Shown here piece after piece: positions 52,387 through 59,688 of a stretch of 64,000 bases of DNA (position 1 is its first letter; the number at the start of each line of letters is the position of its first letter). The stretch covers positions 2,535,866-2,599,865 of the forward strand of contig NZ_JH976537.1 in NCBI RefSeq assembly GCF_000309385.1, given 5' to 3'. Below the pieces are notes generated by a model. That model saw nothing but the letters and a program-made list of their open reading frames with translations, was not told where the DNA came from and searched no databases. A program made the translations under genes and the position numbers. This stretch comes from Nodosilinea nodulosa PCC 7104. GTDB taxonomy: Bacteria; Cyanobacteriota; Cyanobacteriia; Phormidesmidales; Phormidesmidaceae.

Positions 52387-52968
52387 CTAGCCGAAGTAGG
52401 CAGGTTCGTTGCCCGGCGTCCACTTGATATTGCAGCCAATGCTGGGTTTTTGGTCGCCGGGCATGGCTTTGGCGGCCAGCACGGCATCGAGGGCGGCTCG
52501 CAGGTCTTTGCCGGTCACGGGCACGCCGTTGCTGGGGCGGCTGTCGTCGAGCTGGCCCCGGTAGGCCAGAGTTTTGGCCTGGTCAAACACAAAGAAATCG
52601 GGGGTGCAGGCGGCGGTGTAGGCCTTGGCGACCGCCTGGCTTTCGTCAAAGCAGTAGGGAAACGTGAAACCGACGGTTTTGGCCTGGGCTTTGAGGTGTT
52701 CTGGCCCATCCTGGGGATGGGTTTGCAGGCTGTTGGCGCTGATGGCGACAATGCCCACGCCCTTGGCACCGTAGTCCTGGCCAAGGCGGGCCAGCTCCTG
52801 CTCGACATGTTTAACAAAGGGGCAGTGGCGGCAGATAAACATCACCAGCAGGGCCGGGGCATCGGCAAAGGTGCCGAGGGTAATGGTATCGCCGCTGACC
52901 ACGTCGGTTAGCTCAAAGGCGGGGGCTGCGGTGCCCAGGGGCAGCATGGTAGATTCCACCATAACCAT
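52387..52968 (-). CDS. Thioredoxin-fold (AhpC/TSA-like) protein
   Basis: 193 residues. It starts with MLPLGTAAPAFELTDVVSGDTITL (a peroxiredoxin-like opening), followed by LLVMFICRHCPFVKHVEQEL with a CRHC redox pair in place of the usual CxxC thioredoxin site, and a second Cys in AACTPDFFVFD. It resembles the cyanobacterial/plant thioredoxin-domain family often described as peroxiredoxin-like or RedB-type. The start may be seven residues in, at MLPLG. It is monocistronic and probably acts in thiol redox control. Confidence 0.86.
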   Translation of the reverse strand: MVMVESTMLPLGTAAPAFELTDVVSGDTITLGTFADAPALLVMFICRHCPFVKHVEQELARLGQDYGAKGVGIVAISANSLQTHPQDGPEHLKAQAKTVGFTFPYCFDESQAVAKAYTAACTPDFFVFDQAKTLAYRGQLDDSRPSNGVPVTGKDLRAALDAVLAAKAMPGDQKPSIGCNIKWTPGNEPAYFG

Positions 52969-53028
52969 GGGTTGAGTCTCCAGGGTGAGTTTTCTTTATC
53001 GTACTGAATCGAACTGGGGGATCTGGCC

Positions 53029-53478
53029 ATGACCGCCGCCGCACTCAACGCCATTAAAAACTATCTGCCCCTGTCGCCGACCCTGGGCACAGCGGGGCAG
53101 CCTACCGCAGAGCAGTTTGAGGCCGTGGCCCAGGCGGGCTATACGGTGGTGATCAACCTGGCCCTGTCTACCTCAGACAACGCGATCGCCAACGAGGCAG
53201 AGCTAGTCAAAAGCCTGGGCATGACCCACTTTCACATTCCGGTGGTGTGGGAAGCGCCGACCCCGGTGGACTTGGAAATATTTTTTAAGGTGATGGACCG
53301 CAATCGCGATCTCAAAACCCTGGTCCACTGCGCTCTCAACATGCGCGTTTCGGCGTTTGTCTACCTCTACCAAATCCTGCGCCTGGGGATAGATCCCTCC
53401 GTAGCCGAGGTTGACCTGCACCGCATCTGGCAGCCCAACCCCACCTGGCAAGCCTTCATCGATCAATCCCTAAGCTAA
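53029..53478 (+). CDS. DUF442/protein-tyrosine-phosphatase-like protein
   Basis: 149 residues. A compact phosphatase-like fold has the P-loop HCALNMRVSAF, in which Cys and Arg are four residues apart as in DUF442 proteins. TAGQPTAEQFEAVAQAGYTVVINL at the N-terminus is diagnostic. DUF442 domains also occur fused to sulfide:quinone oxidoreductase-type partners such as Blh and can act on persulfides or phosphoesters; the activity here is not established. It is a single gene with a good ATG start. Confidence 0.85.
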   Translation: MTAAALNAIKNYLPLSPTLGTAGQPTAEQFEAVAQAGYTVVINLALSTSDNAIANEAELVKSLGMTHFHIPVVWEAPTPVDLEIFFKVMDRNRDLKTLVHCALNMRVSAFVYLYQILRLGIDPSVAEVDLHRIWQPNPTWQAFIDQSLS

Positions 53479-53479
53479 C

Positions 53480-53632
53480 CCACCCCCACCCCATCACCCC
53501 CCACCCCATCACTCCCCACCCCATCACTCCCACCTCCCCATCTCCCCCACCCTCCCCACCTCCCCATCTCCCCACCTCCCCCATCTCCCCACCTTCCCCA
53601 CTCCCCACATCCCCTCCCCTCCCTTAAAATGT
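53480..53632 (+). repeat. Long polypyrimidine tract upstream of the J-protein gene
   Basis: About 150 bases of nearly pure C/T with units CCCCACCCCATCA, CTCCCCACC and CATCTCCCCCA run up to the J-protein start codon at 53637. It is the longest member of the tract family also found at 10865 and in the modBC linker. Confidence 0.82.
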
Positions 53633-53636
53633 CTCT

Positions 53637-54347
53637 ATGCCATCAGAGACTCATTACCAAACCCTCGAAATTCACGAGACGGCGACCCAGGCGGAGATCA
53701 AGCGGGCCTATCGTCGTCTGGCCAAGCAGTTTCACCCCGATAGCCAGAGCACCCAGGCGTCGCACGATCGCATTGCCCGCATTAACACCGCCTACGAAGT
53801 GATTGGCGACCCGTCGCGGCGCACGGTGTACGACCAGCAGCGCCAGGGCTTTGTAGCGGCTGACCCGGTGGAGAGCGCCACCAACCGGGCCAAGCGCACC
53901 GCCGAAGCCCAGCAGGTATACCGCTACGCGCGGGAGGCCACGCAGTCTTCTGAAGCCCGAGAAGATGCCTGGCTCAAGCTGGTGTACGGCCCGGTAGACA
54001 GGCTGTTGGGCAAAATTATGTCGCCCCTGAGGGCGGAGATTCGCAAGCTGTCTGCCGACCCCTTCGACGATGAGCTGATGGAGGGGTTTATGGCCTATCT
54101 AGAGCAGGGGCGCACCTGGCTGGGGCAGGCCCAGGGCAAGTTTAATTCGATGGCGAACCCGGCCAGCACGGCGGGGGTAGCGGCGGATGTTTACCACTGC
54201 CTGGGGCTGCTGGAGGATGGGCTAGATGAGCTGGAGCGCTTCACCATGAGCTATGAGGAGAGCTACATTCACACCGGGGAAGAGCTGTTTCGGCGGGTGA
54301 AGCAGATTCGGGCCGAGGCAAAGGAGCGAGTAAAGCGGTTGGTGTAG
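53637..54347 (+). CDS. J-domain (DnaJ-type) protein
   Basis: 236 residues. The N-terminal J-domain (about 3-68) contains THYQTLEIHETATQAEIKRAYRRLAKQFHPDSQ, with the HPD tripeptide intact, and INTAYEVIGDPSRRTVYDQQ. The remaining ~165 residues are helical with no G/F or zinc-finger region, so it is a class C J-protein that recruits an Hsp70 to a specific client. The C-terminal helices match a cyanobacterial DnaJ-like subgroup. Its ATG follows the polypyrimidine tract with no obvious ribosome-binding site. Confidence 0.92.
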   Translation: MPSETHYQTLEIHETATQAEIKRAYRRLAKQFHPDSQSTQASHDRIARINTAYEVIGDPSRRTVYDQQRQGFVAADPVESATNRAKRTAEAQQVYRYAREATQSSEAREDAWLKLVYGPVDRLLGKIMSPLRAEIRKLSADPFDDELMEGFMAYLEQGRTWLGQAQGKFNSMANPASTAGVAADVYHCLGLLEDGLDELERFTMSYEESYIHTGEELFRRVKQIRAEAKERVKRLV

Positions 54348-54358
54348 AGTACGCCATC

Positions 54359-54384
54359 GTAGGGGCAAACAGTTGTTTGCCCTC
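54359..54384. repeat. Short dispersed palindrome (GTAGGGGCAAACAG family)
   Basis: GTAGGGGCAAACAGTTGTTT followed by GCCCTC matches the copy at 40689. Another dispersed hairpin, GTAGGGTGCATCCGCG paired with GCGATGCACC, lies at about 54602-54631, upstream of the RluA-type gene. Confidence 0.6.
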
Positions 54385-54646
54385 ATAGGTTTTTGCGACG
54401 CTCCGCTACCCTATGTTGGACATGGGTTGTTGGCTAAAGCCAAGCCTACCGCTGGGGACATTTCGATTGTCCCCAGACCCCCTCGACCAGGGCCGTGCCG
54501 CCGCCCTGGACCCAGCGGAAAGGATGTATCGATGGGCCAGTTTAAACCTCTGTTTTGCGCATTGGCCTGCTGGTAACCGTAATGGGTCTGAGCCATCAAC
54601 CTGTAGGGTGCATCCGCGCAGCGATGCACCATATTTGGGGTCTGTT

Positions 54647-55615
54647 ATGAATCAAGGGTGGGTTTACACCGATCGCATTAACAAAGCCGACACTGGTCTC
54701 TCGGTGCTCGACTTCTATAGCGATCGCTATTGTCACTCGACGCAGGCAGAATGGCGCGATCGCATTCTCTCGGGCCAAATTTGCCAGGATGGCCATCCTG
54801 TAGCTCCGGACGATCGCCTTCAGGCGGGGCAAACTTTGGCCTATCATAGGCCACCGTGGCAAGAGCCCGAGGCGCCGCTGGGGTTTAAGGTGCTGTACGA
54901 GGATGAGGATCTGGTGGCGATCGCCAAGCCCGCTGGCCTGCCCGTGCTCCCCGGCGGCAACTTTCTCACTCACACGCTGCTGCACCAGCTAAAGCTAAAG
55001 TACCCCGAGAATACCCCCATCCCTGTGCATCGGCTGGGGCGGGGCACCTCGGGGGTGATGGTGCTGGGCAGGTCGCCCCTGGCGCGATCGGTGCTCAGTC
55101 GCCAGCTGCGCGAATCTACTGCGGCGGCCTGCGATCCTCAAGCTCCCCACCCGATTCGCAAGACCTACCGCGCCCTAATTGGCCCCAGCAATTTGCCGGA
55201 TACCTTTACGCTGACAACGGCGATCGGCAAGGTCAATCATCCCGTCCTGGGGTATGTGTACGCCGCCAGCCCAACCGGCCTGCCCGCCTACAGCGATGGC
55301 AAGGTGCTGCACCGCACCCCAACCTCTACCCTTCTGGAAGTCACCATTCGCACCGGGCGCCCCCACCAAATTCGCATCCACCTGGCCGCTGCCGGATTTC
55401 CCCTCTTGGGCGACCCGCTCTATGGGGTTGGTGGAGTGCCCCTAGCACTGGAAGCTTCCCCAAATGGAAAGATTCCAGTGCCAGGGGATGTTGGCTACCA
55501 TCTCCATGCTTACCAATTGAACCTAGAGCATCCCAGGACTCAGAAGGCTATGGAGTTAATTAGTGAGCCTCCAAAGATTTTGCAACATCTCTATTCCACA
55601 TTCCACCAGGCTTGA
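54647..55615 (+). CDS. RluA-family pseudouridine synthase-like protein lacking the catalytic Asp
   Basis: 322 residues from the ATG giving MNQGWVYTDRI; the frame opens at 54413 in repeat DNA. An S4-like N-terminal region is followed by the RluA fold (VLYEDEDLVAIAKPAGLPVLPGG, RPHQIRIHLAAAGFPLLGDPLYG). The catalytic motif reads HRLGRGTSG (128-136): Gly131 replaces the invariant Asp of HRLDxxTSG, with codon GGG in the DNA. A similar change is known to me in some plant organellar family members. It may be catalytically altered or act as an RNA-binding protein. Confidence 0.88.
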   Translation: MNQGWVYTDRINKADTGLSVLDFYSDRYCHSTQAEWRDRILSGQICQDGHPVAPDDRLQAGQTLAYHRPPWQEPEAPLGFKVLYEDEDLVAIAKPAGLPVLPGGNFLTHTLLHQLKLKYPENTPIPVHRLGRGTSGVMVLGRSPLARSVLSRQLRESTAAACDPQAPHPIRKTYRALIGPSNLPDTFTLTTAIGKVNHPVLGYVYAASPTGLPAYSDGKVLHRTPTSTLLEVTIRTGRPHQIRIHLAAAGFPLLGDPLYGVGGVPLALEASPNGKIPVPGDVGYHLHAYQLNLEHPRTQKAMELISEPPKILQHLYSTFHQA

Positions 55616-56297
55616 GTCAACACTTAGATCTTCATTGGATGCCTTGAATCTGTAATCGTACTTAGCCAGGGCCTTGCCAAAGAATAGGTTCAAATGTACC
55701 ATTATTTTATAGTTCAATTGAACTATAGGGTGTGTCGCCATATTTCCCTTTACTTCATCTCCTATCACAAGGAAAAGTGCATTATGACCCCCTATACAAG
55801 ATTTAAAGATGCTTCAGAGGATAATCAGGGCCGCGGCTGTAGTACCGATTCTTCGGTTACTAAGGCAAAAGAGTCATACGATCGACGAGCCGAGGATGCT
55901 GAAGCTACTTTACGAGACAAGCAAGCTAGCGAGCGAGCGTCTTACAGAAATGCTTGATCTTCTAAGAAGTTAGCTAGTGACTCACGGTTCGCTTATTTTT
56001 TCTTAGTGTTCCATGAGTTAACCAAACACTATATGTATAGCCCAAAGGTATGTTTGCCAGTTACCTCAATTAGGTGATTAAAGATCCACAAGGTGTGCGT
56101 TTAGCAATACCCTTGATTAAGGGCTAACAACCATATTCCACCATAATCTGAAAAGTCGTTTCAAAACGAGCGAACCGAGAGTTTTAAATAGTCTGGTTAA
56201 AGATTCAATAAAGATAGTCGATAAGGCTATAAAAGTGTCCTGATTTATTATTTTTATTGTGTATATGGAATCGGCAGTTAGTTTTGGAGCCGATACC
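55616..56297. other. AT-rich stretch with one candidate small gene
   Basis: The base composition drops sharply after the RluA-type gene. Apart from the 57-codon frame at 55784, the sequence from 55958 to 56297 holds no frame with coding character. It has AT-rich inverted segments (for example GGGCTAACAACC and AAAGTCGTTTC) but nothing I can assign. It is probably part of the same transferred segment as the TIR pair. Confidence 0.4.
55784..55957 (+). CDS. Possible small hydrophilic protein
   Basis: 57 residues starting MTPYTRFKDASEDNQGRG, very hydrophilic, with a charged helix KAKESYDRRAEDAEATLRDK. AAGGA lies ten bases before the ATG. The frame is open further upstream to 55694. I do not recognise it. 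The composition is AT-rich and the case for coding is weak beyond the ribosome-binding site and continuous charged helix. Confidence 0.35.
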   Translation: MTPYTRFKDASEDNQGRGCSTDSSVTKAKESYDRRAEDAEATLRDKQASERASYRNA

Positions 56298-56471
56298 ATG
56301 TCCTTTGATGATTGTCTTGACAAGGCTAGAGAGCTCAAAAGGCAAGGATGCAATAATGAGGATATACTACAAATATTGATGCAGTACTGTAAGGCTGCTA
56401 GCGAAGCTGAGCGTGCATTAAAGGAACTGCAGGCAGAAGAACGCAGAAGATTTAATTCCAACGAGTTTTAG
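56298..56471 (+). CDS. Small helical protein of unknown function
   Basis: 57 residues from the ATG giving MSFDDCLDKARELKRQGCNN; an earlier ATG at 56259 adds 13. The sequence is a clean amphipathic helix pair (DILQILMQYCKAASEAERALKELQAEERRRF). It is convergent with the coiled-coil gene of the TIR pair, ending 30 bases from it. A role in that system, for instance as an antitoxin or adaptor, is conceivable only from position. An antisense frame over the same DNA looks like a shadow. Confidence 0.45.
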   Translation: MSFDDCLDKARELKRQGCNNEDILQILMQYCKAASEAERALKELQAEERRRFNSNEF

Positions 56472-56501
56472 CTTACCTTTCTATGAGCAAGAATGATCGT
56501 A

Positions 56502-57530
56502 CTATTCTTGCTCATAGAAAGGCAGCTGAGAAATCAAATAATCAATGCAATCACTTGCGAGTTTTCTGCTAGCGGCATCAAAACGTCCAGACATATCTCT
56601 ATCAATAGCATCCTTGATTAAGGAAAATGCTGCCGCATAAACTCGGTGATCAAAAACCAAAGGAATTTCAGGAGAATCCAATATATCATGCCTTCCCCAT
56701 TTCAGGCAATGAGAAATTTGCTCTAAAAACTGATATATGGAAAAGCAAAAATAACTAACCTTCTCAGGATTTGTGCTGCTTTCAATGTCTGGGAAAGCCT
56801 TCAACGCCTCGCGGCCAAAGCGCTTTGCTAAAGCCTTTCGAGTTCTGTCAATCCAAACGGCAATTCCGGCTGACTCTTCGAGGTCTTGAATGAAATCTTC
56901 AAGAATTTTTAACTCGCTTTGCTTGCATCTTCTTTCCTGAACAAGCTTCTCTATAGCGCTAGGATTTAGCAATTTTTCGCTCTCAATCCTAAGGCTTTCA
57001 ATCTTCTTGACTAGATTTTCTTTGCCCTCTTCTAAAAGACTTTTTGCAGCGGAGTGAAGCTTATCTAATCTGTAGTTGAAATCATTTAAAGAATGGATTT
57101 CCTGTTTTAATATTGTAAATGCATTCTGCTGGGTGGTGCTCAAATATCCTTTTTTGTCGAAATTTTCTATTAGTCTTAAGTCAGAATTAACTTGCTTGAT
57201 TTGTTCGGAATCCACCTTTAGGATTTCTAGTGGTCGCCTCTCTAGATGCCTGAATATCGCACCACCTGATAAATCATTGGCACTCTTAATTGCAGACACC
57301 AGCATGTCAATAGAATTTTGGTCTAAATTATGGTTGATAATATCCCCGATATGGATTTCGGAAGCCTGTCCTACGGTAACGCCATATTTTCCAAGCTGGA
57401 TAGCTGCGTTATGAGGGTTTTCAATCAAATCACATCTAAGCTTCTGAATAGTCTCCTCATCTAAACTACTATCTAAATAATTGGAGTCATCATAGGATTC
57501 TGAACTTTTCATGCTGCACCACTGAAGCAT
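56502..57530 (-). CDS. Coiled-coil protein with I-x-I-G-D motif, TIR partner
   Basis: 342 residues, no recognised family. The N-terminal part has VTVGQASEIHIGDIINHN (about 51-68), a short beta motif of the kind found at interaction interfaces in bacterial conflict proteins. A long coiled coil (about 105-215; LEEGKENLVKKIESLRIESEKLL) follows, and a helical C-terminal domain with DRTRKALAKRFGREALKAFPDIE. It is AT-rich. It lies 184 bases downstream of the TIR gene on the same strand. The TIR protein ends with a similar NIRIGDNYND, suggesting the two interact. Confidence 0.6.
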   Translation of the reverse strand: MLQWCSMKSSESYDDSNYLDSSLDEETIQKLRCDLIENPHNAAIQLGKYGVTVGQASEIHIGDIINHNLDQNSIDMLVSAIKSANDLSGGAIFRHLERRPLEILKVDSEQIKQVNSDLRLIENFDKKGYLSTTQQNAFTILKQEIHSLNDFNYRLDKLHSAAKSLLEEGKENLVKKIESLRIESEKLLNPSAIEKLVQERRCKQSELKILEDFIQDLEESAGIAVWIDRTRKALAKRFGREALKAFPDIESSTNPEKVSYFCFSIYQFLEQISHCLKWGRHDILDSPEIPLVFDHRVYAAAFSLIKDAIDRDMSGRFDAASRKLASDCIDYLISQLPFYEQE

Positions 57531-57714
57531 TACAGAAGTACGGATATAGTCAACGCCGAACTTCTATTATCATTTTGCTTTTAAGCAGGGAACTTGAGGA
57601 TTATCCTAATCCTTATTTTTGATTACCTGTAATCAAATTTTCGCAGACAGGTTGGTTGTCAATGAAAACAAATTAAGCTCTGGCAGGATTTTGTGCGCCG
57701 CAACAGCTAGGCAG

Positions 57715-58326
57715 TCAGTCATTATAGTTATCACCAATACGAATATTTTTGGCTTTATCAATCTTGGTATTATTTTTTCCAAATTGATAAGTTACGTTGT
57801 TACTTGATCCCGCTATGTTGCCATCCCCCGAGATCAAAATGCTTCTTTCTGAATTGCCGCCGACTGAAATACTTCGATCACTATTTTCTTTGTTTTGCTG
57901 AGGATTCTCAAAGGGTTCCCGATTGCTTCCATCATTAGCTAGAACTGAGTTCAAATCCCGAATGAGAGAGATGATACCCATAACGTAATCTTGCTCTGTA
58001 GTCAAATTCCTGTAGTGCAACTGCTTGAGTTCTGCTGGAACTTCACAGGGTGAAATTAGCAGAGGAATTATAAGCTTTTCGAGTGTTAGAGCAGTCTCCC
58101 ATTCCCATTCCACATATTCAGACACCACGGCAGCAGGAGTTAGTAAAACTACCACTGCGTCTACGGCGCGCAGCGCTGCTCGAAGCTGTGTCTTTAAAAC
58201 CTTGCCACCTTCCATGGCTTCAATGTCGCGCCAAATCTGAAATCCTGCTTGTTCTAGCTCTGTTTTCAGGCGGGCGGCAGCGGCTTGACCGTCTTTGAGC
58301 GCATAAGACAGAAAAATGGTACCCAT
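57715..58326 (-). CDS. TIR-domain protein
   Basis: 203 residues. A TIR domain (about 1-135) opens with GTIFLSYALKDGQAAAARLKTELEQAGFQIWRD (box-1-like) and continues AVDAVVVLLTPAAVVSEYVEWEWETAL, where Glu77 is the likely NADase Glu. The tail (about 150-203) is low-complexity, beta-prone and Ser/Gly/Asn-rich (SDRSISVGGNSERSILISGDGN), ending NIRIGDNYND. TIR proteins in bacteria often deplete or process NAD+ during phage defence. There is no fused sensor domain, so the adjacent coiled-coil gene may supply the signal. Confidence 0.85.
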   Translation of the reverse strand: MGTIFLSYALKDGQAAAARLKTELEQAGFQIWRDIEAMEGGKVLKTQLRAALRAVDAVVVLLTPAAVVSEYVEWEWETALTLEKLIIPLLISPCEVPAELKQLHYRNLTTEQDYVMGIISLIRDLNSVLANDGSNREPFENPQQNKENSDRSISVGGNSERSILISGDGNIAGSSNNVTYQFGKNNTKIDKAKNIRIGDNYND

Positions 58327-58487
58327 AGGGACTAGCCTATAGAAAGATCATTGGTTCGTTCTACTTATTCCAAGATCTCAGGGAAAACACGGGTTAACGT
58401 TAAAGTAACACGTAACCTAAGCAAAGGTTGCTCAGGTCAGGATTTTTTGATCTTTAGTCAAAAAGTTACAGTGGTTCTGGCTTTTCT

Positions 58488-58892
58488 TCAGCGCGATCGC
58501 ACCATCAGCAGTTGATTGGACTGGGTAAAGCCGTACTTTTCGTAGAAAGGCTGCATTTCGGGTGTGCAAAAAAGCTGAATGCACTCCACCTCAGCAAGCT
58601 GAGGATGGGTGGTGATGTGCTCAATGAGTTTGGCGCCTAGTCCCTGGCCGCGATAGTCTGCCGCCACAATCACATCGAACACGATCGCCCGGTACACCCA
58701 ATCCGTCAGCACCCGGCAAAAGGCCGCTAGCCGCTGCGCCTCGTCATTCCACAGGCCAAAGAGCAGGTCGCTGTTGCTCAGCAGAGTGGGCACATCGTCC
58801 AGGGCACGTTCTTTGCTCCACCACTCCTGCAAGTACATCTGGTGAAGCTGCTCCACCTGAGTTGGGGTGAGCTGATGAATAAGGGTAAGCAT
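58488..58892 (-). CDS. GNAT-family acetyltransferase
   Basis: 134 residues. The acetyl-CoA loop is visible as YRGQGLGAKLIEHI in FDVIVAADYRGQGLGAKLIEHITTHPQL, with FCTPEMQPFYEKYGFTQ at the C-terminus. It resembles the small acetyltransferases related to YjdJ/ArgA-like GNATs; substrate unknown. The ATG start at 58892 gives MLTLIHQLTPTQVEQLHQMYLQEWW. It is monocistronic, next to the AT-rich TIR segment but with normal GC content. Confidence 0.88.
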   Translation of the reverse strand: MLTLIHQLTPTQVEQLHQMYLQEWWSKERALDDVPTLLSNSDLLFGLWNDEAQRLAAFCRVLTDWVYRAIVFDVIVAADYRGQGLGAKLIEHITTHPQLAEVECIQLFCTPEMQPFYEKYGFTQSNQLLMVRSR

Positions 58893-59174
58893 AGGTAGAT
58901 ATCGTTTCTTTAACAGTACGGTTATCCTGACCCAAAGGCTAAATCAAAAGGCTACGATCGGGGTATAGCCGAGCAAAAGACCTATCTTACTGCCGATGGC
59001 AAGGGTCAGGGCTATCGATACAGTTTATGCATAGCTACATTGCAGCCCCGTCACTTAGCTGGTGAAGCACGCGAGATTTGGGGGCAATTGGCTACTACCG
59101 CCAGCAACGGCTCAGGGGCAATGGCTCTCTGCGGCCCACTTTTGAGCATTGTCCTGGCACTGATCATCTATACC

Positions 59175-59187
59175 GGAGGATACCTCC
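59175..59187 (+). promoter_or_regulatory. Hairpin sequestering the ribosome-binding site of the pentapeptide gene
   Basis: GGAGG-ATA-CCTCC lies directly before the ATG at 59188. The GGAGG is the ribosome-binding site and its perfect complement follows after three bases, so the two could pair and hold the site closed. It lies at the end of the 295-base gene-free stretch 58893-59187, where no other feature was recognised. Confidence 0.4.
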
Positions 59188-59619
59188 ATGAAACGCACTT
59201 TGCTCGCTGGAGCGGCAGTTGCTATTCCTTTAATTTTTACTATGCCTGTCCAGGCCGAAAACCCGGCCCATGTGCAGCAGCTGCTAGAAACTAATCTCTG
59301 CCAGGGCTGCGATCTCTCTGGCGCAGACCTGGCTCAGGCCCACCTGATTGGGGCCGACCTGCGCGACTCCAATTTGCAGGGCACCAACCTTGCAGAGGCC
59401 AATTTAGAGGGGGCCGACCTCAGCCGCGCCGACCTCACCGGGGCCAACCTCAGCCGCGCTTTTTTGACCAATGCGCTGCTGCAAGATGCCACCCTCGACT
59501 GGGCCAACCTGACCGACGCCCGCGTCTACTTTGCCGACGTCACCGGGGCATCGCTACTGAACGCTGATCTAACCGGAGCCGAAATTGTCGGCACTCCCAT
59601 CAGCATTGGTGGAGATTAG
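59188..59619 (+). CDS. Exported pentapeptide-repeat protein
   Basis: 143 residues. A signal peptide (MKRTLLAGAAVAIPLIFTMPVQAEN) is followed by about 15 pentapeptide repeats of the A(D/N)LxX type (GADLAQAHLIGADLRDSNLQ). A CQGCDLSGADL pair of Cys residues precedes the array. These form a right-handed square beta-helix. The location is periplasm or thylakoid lumen. Family functions range from structural to enzyme-inhibiting and cannot be told here. It is monocistronic, with the hairpin described above at its start. Confidence 0.9.
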   Translation: MKRTLLAGAAVAIPLIFTMPVQAENPAHVQQLLETNLCQGCDLSGADLAQAHLIGADLRDSNLQGTNLAEANLEGADLSRADLTGANLSRAFLTNALLQDATLDWANLTDARVYFADVTGASLLNADLTGAEIVGTPISIGGD

Positions 59620-59688
59620 CCTGGGGCTATAGCTGCGACTGGTTTCCTTTCAGGCCTTTTAGGATTGATCTCTCCCAAGCCAACAGCC

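Noticed and set aside
59040-59294. 84-codon frame overlapping the pentapeptide gene start
   Set aside because: It runs across the ribosome-binding site in another frame and has no conserved content.
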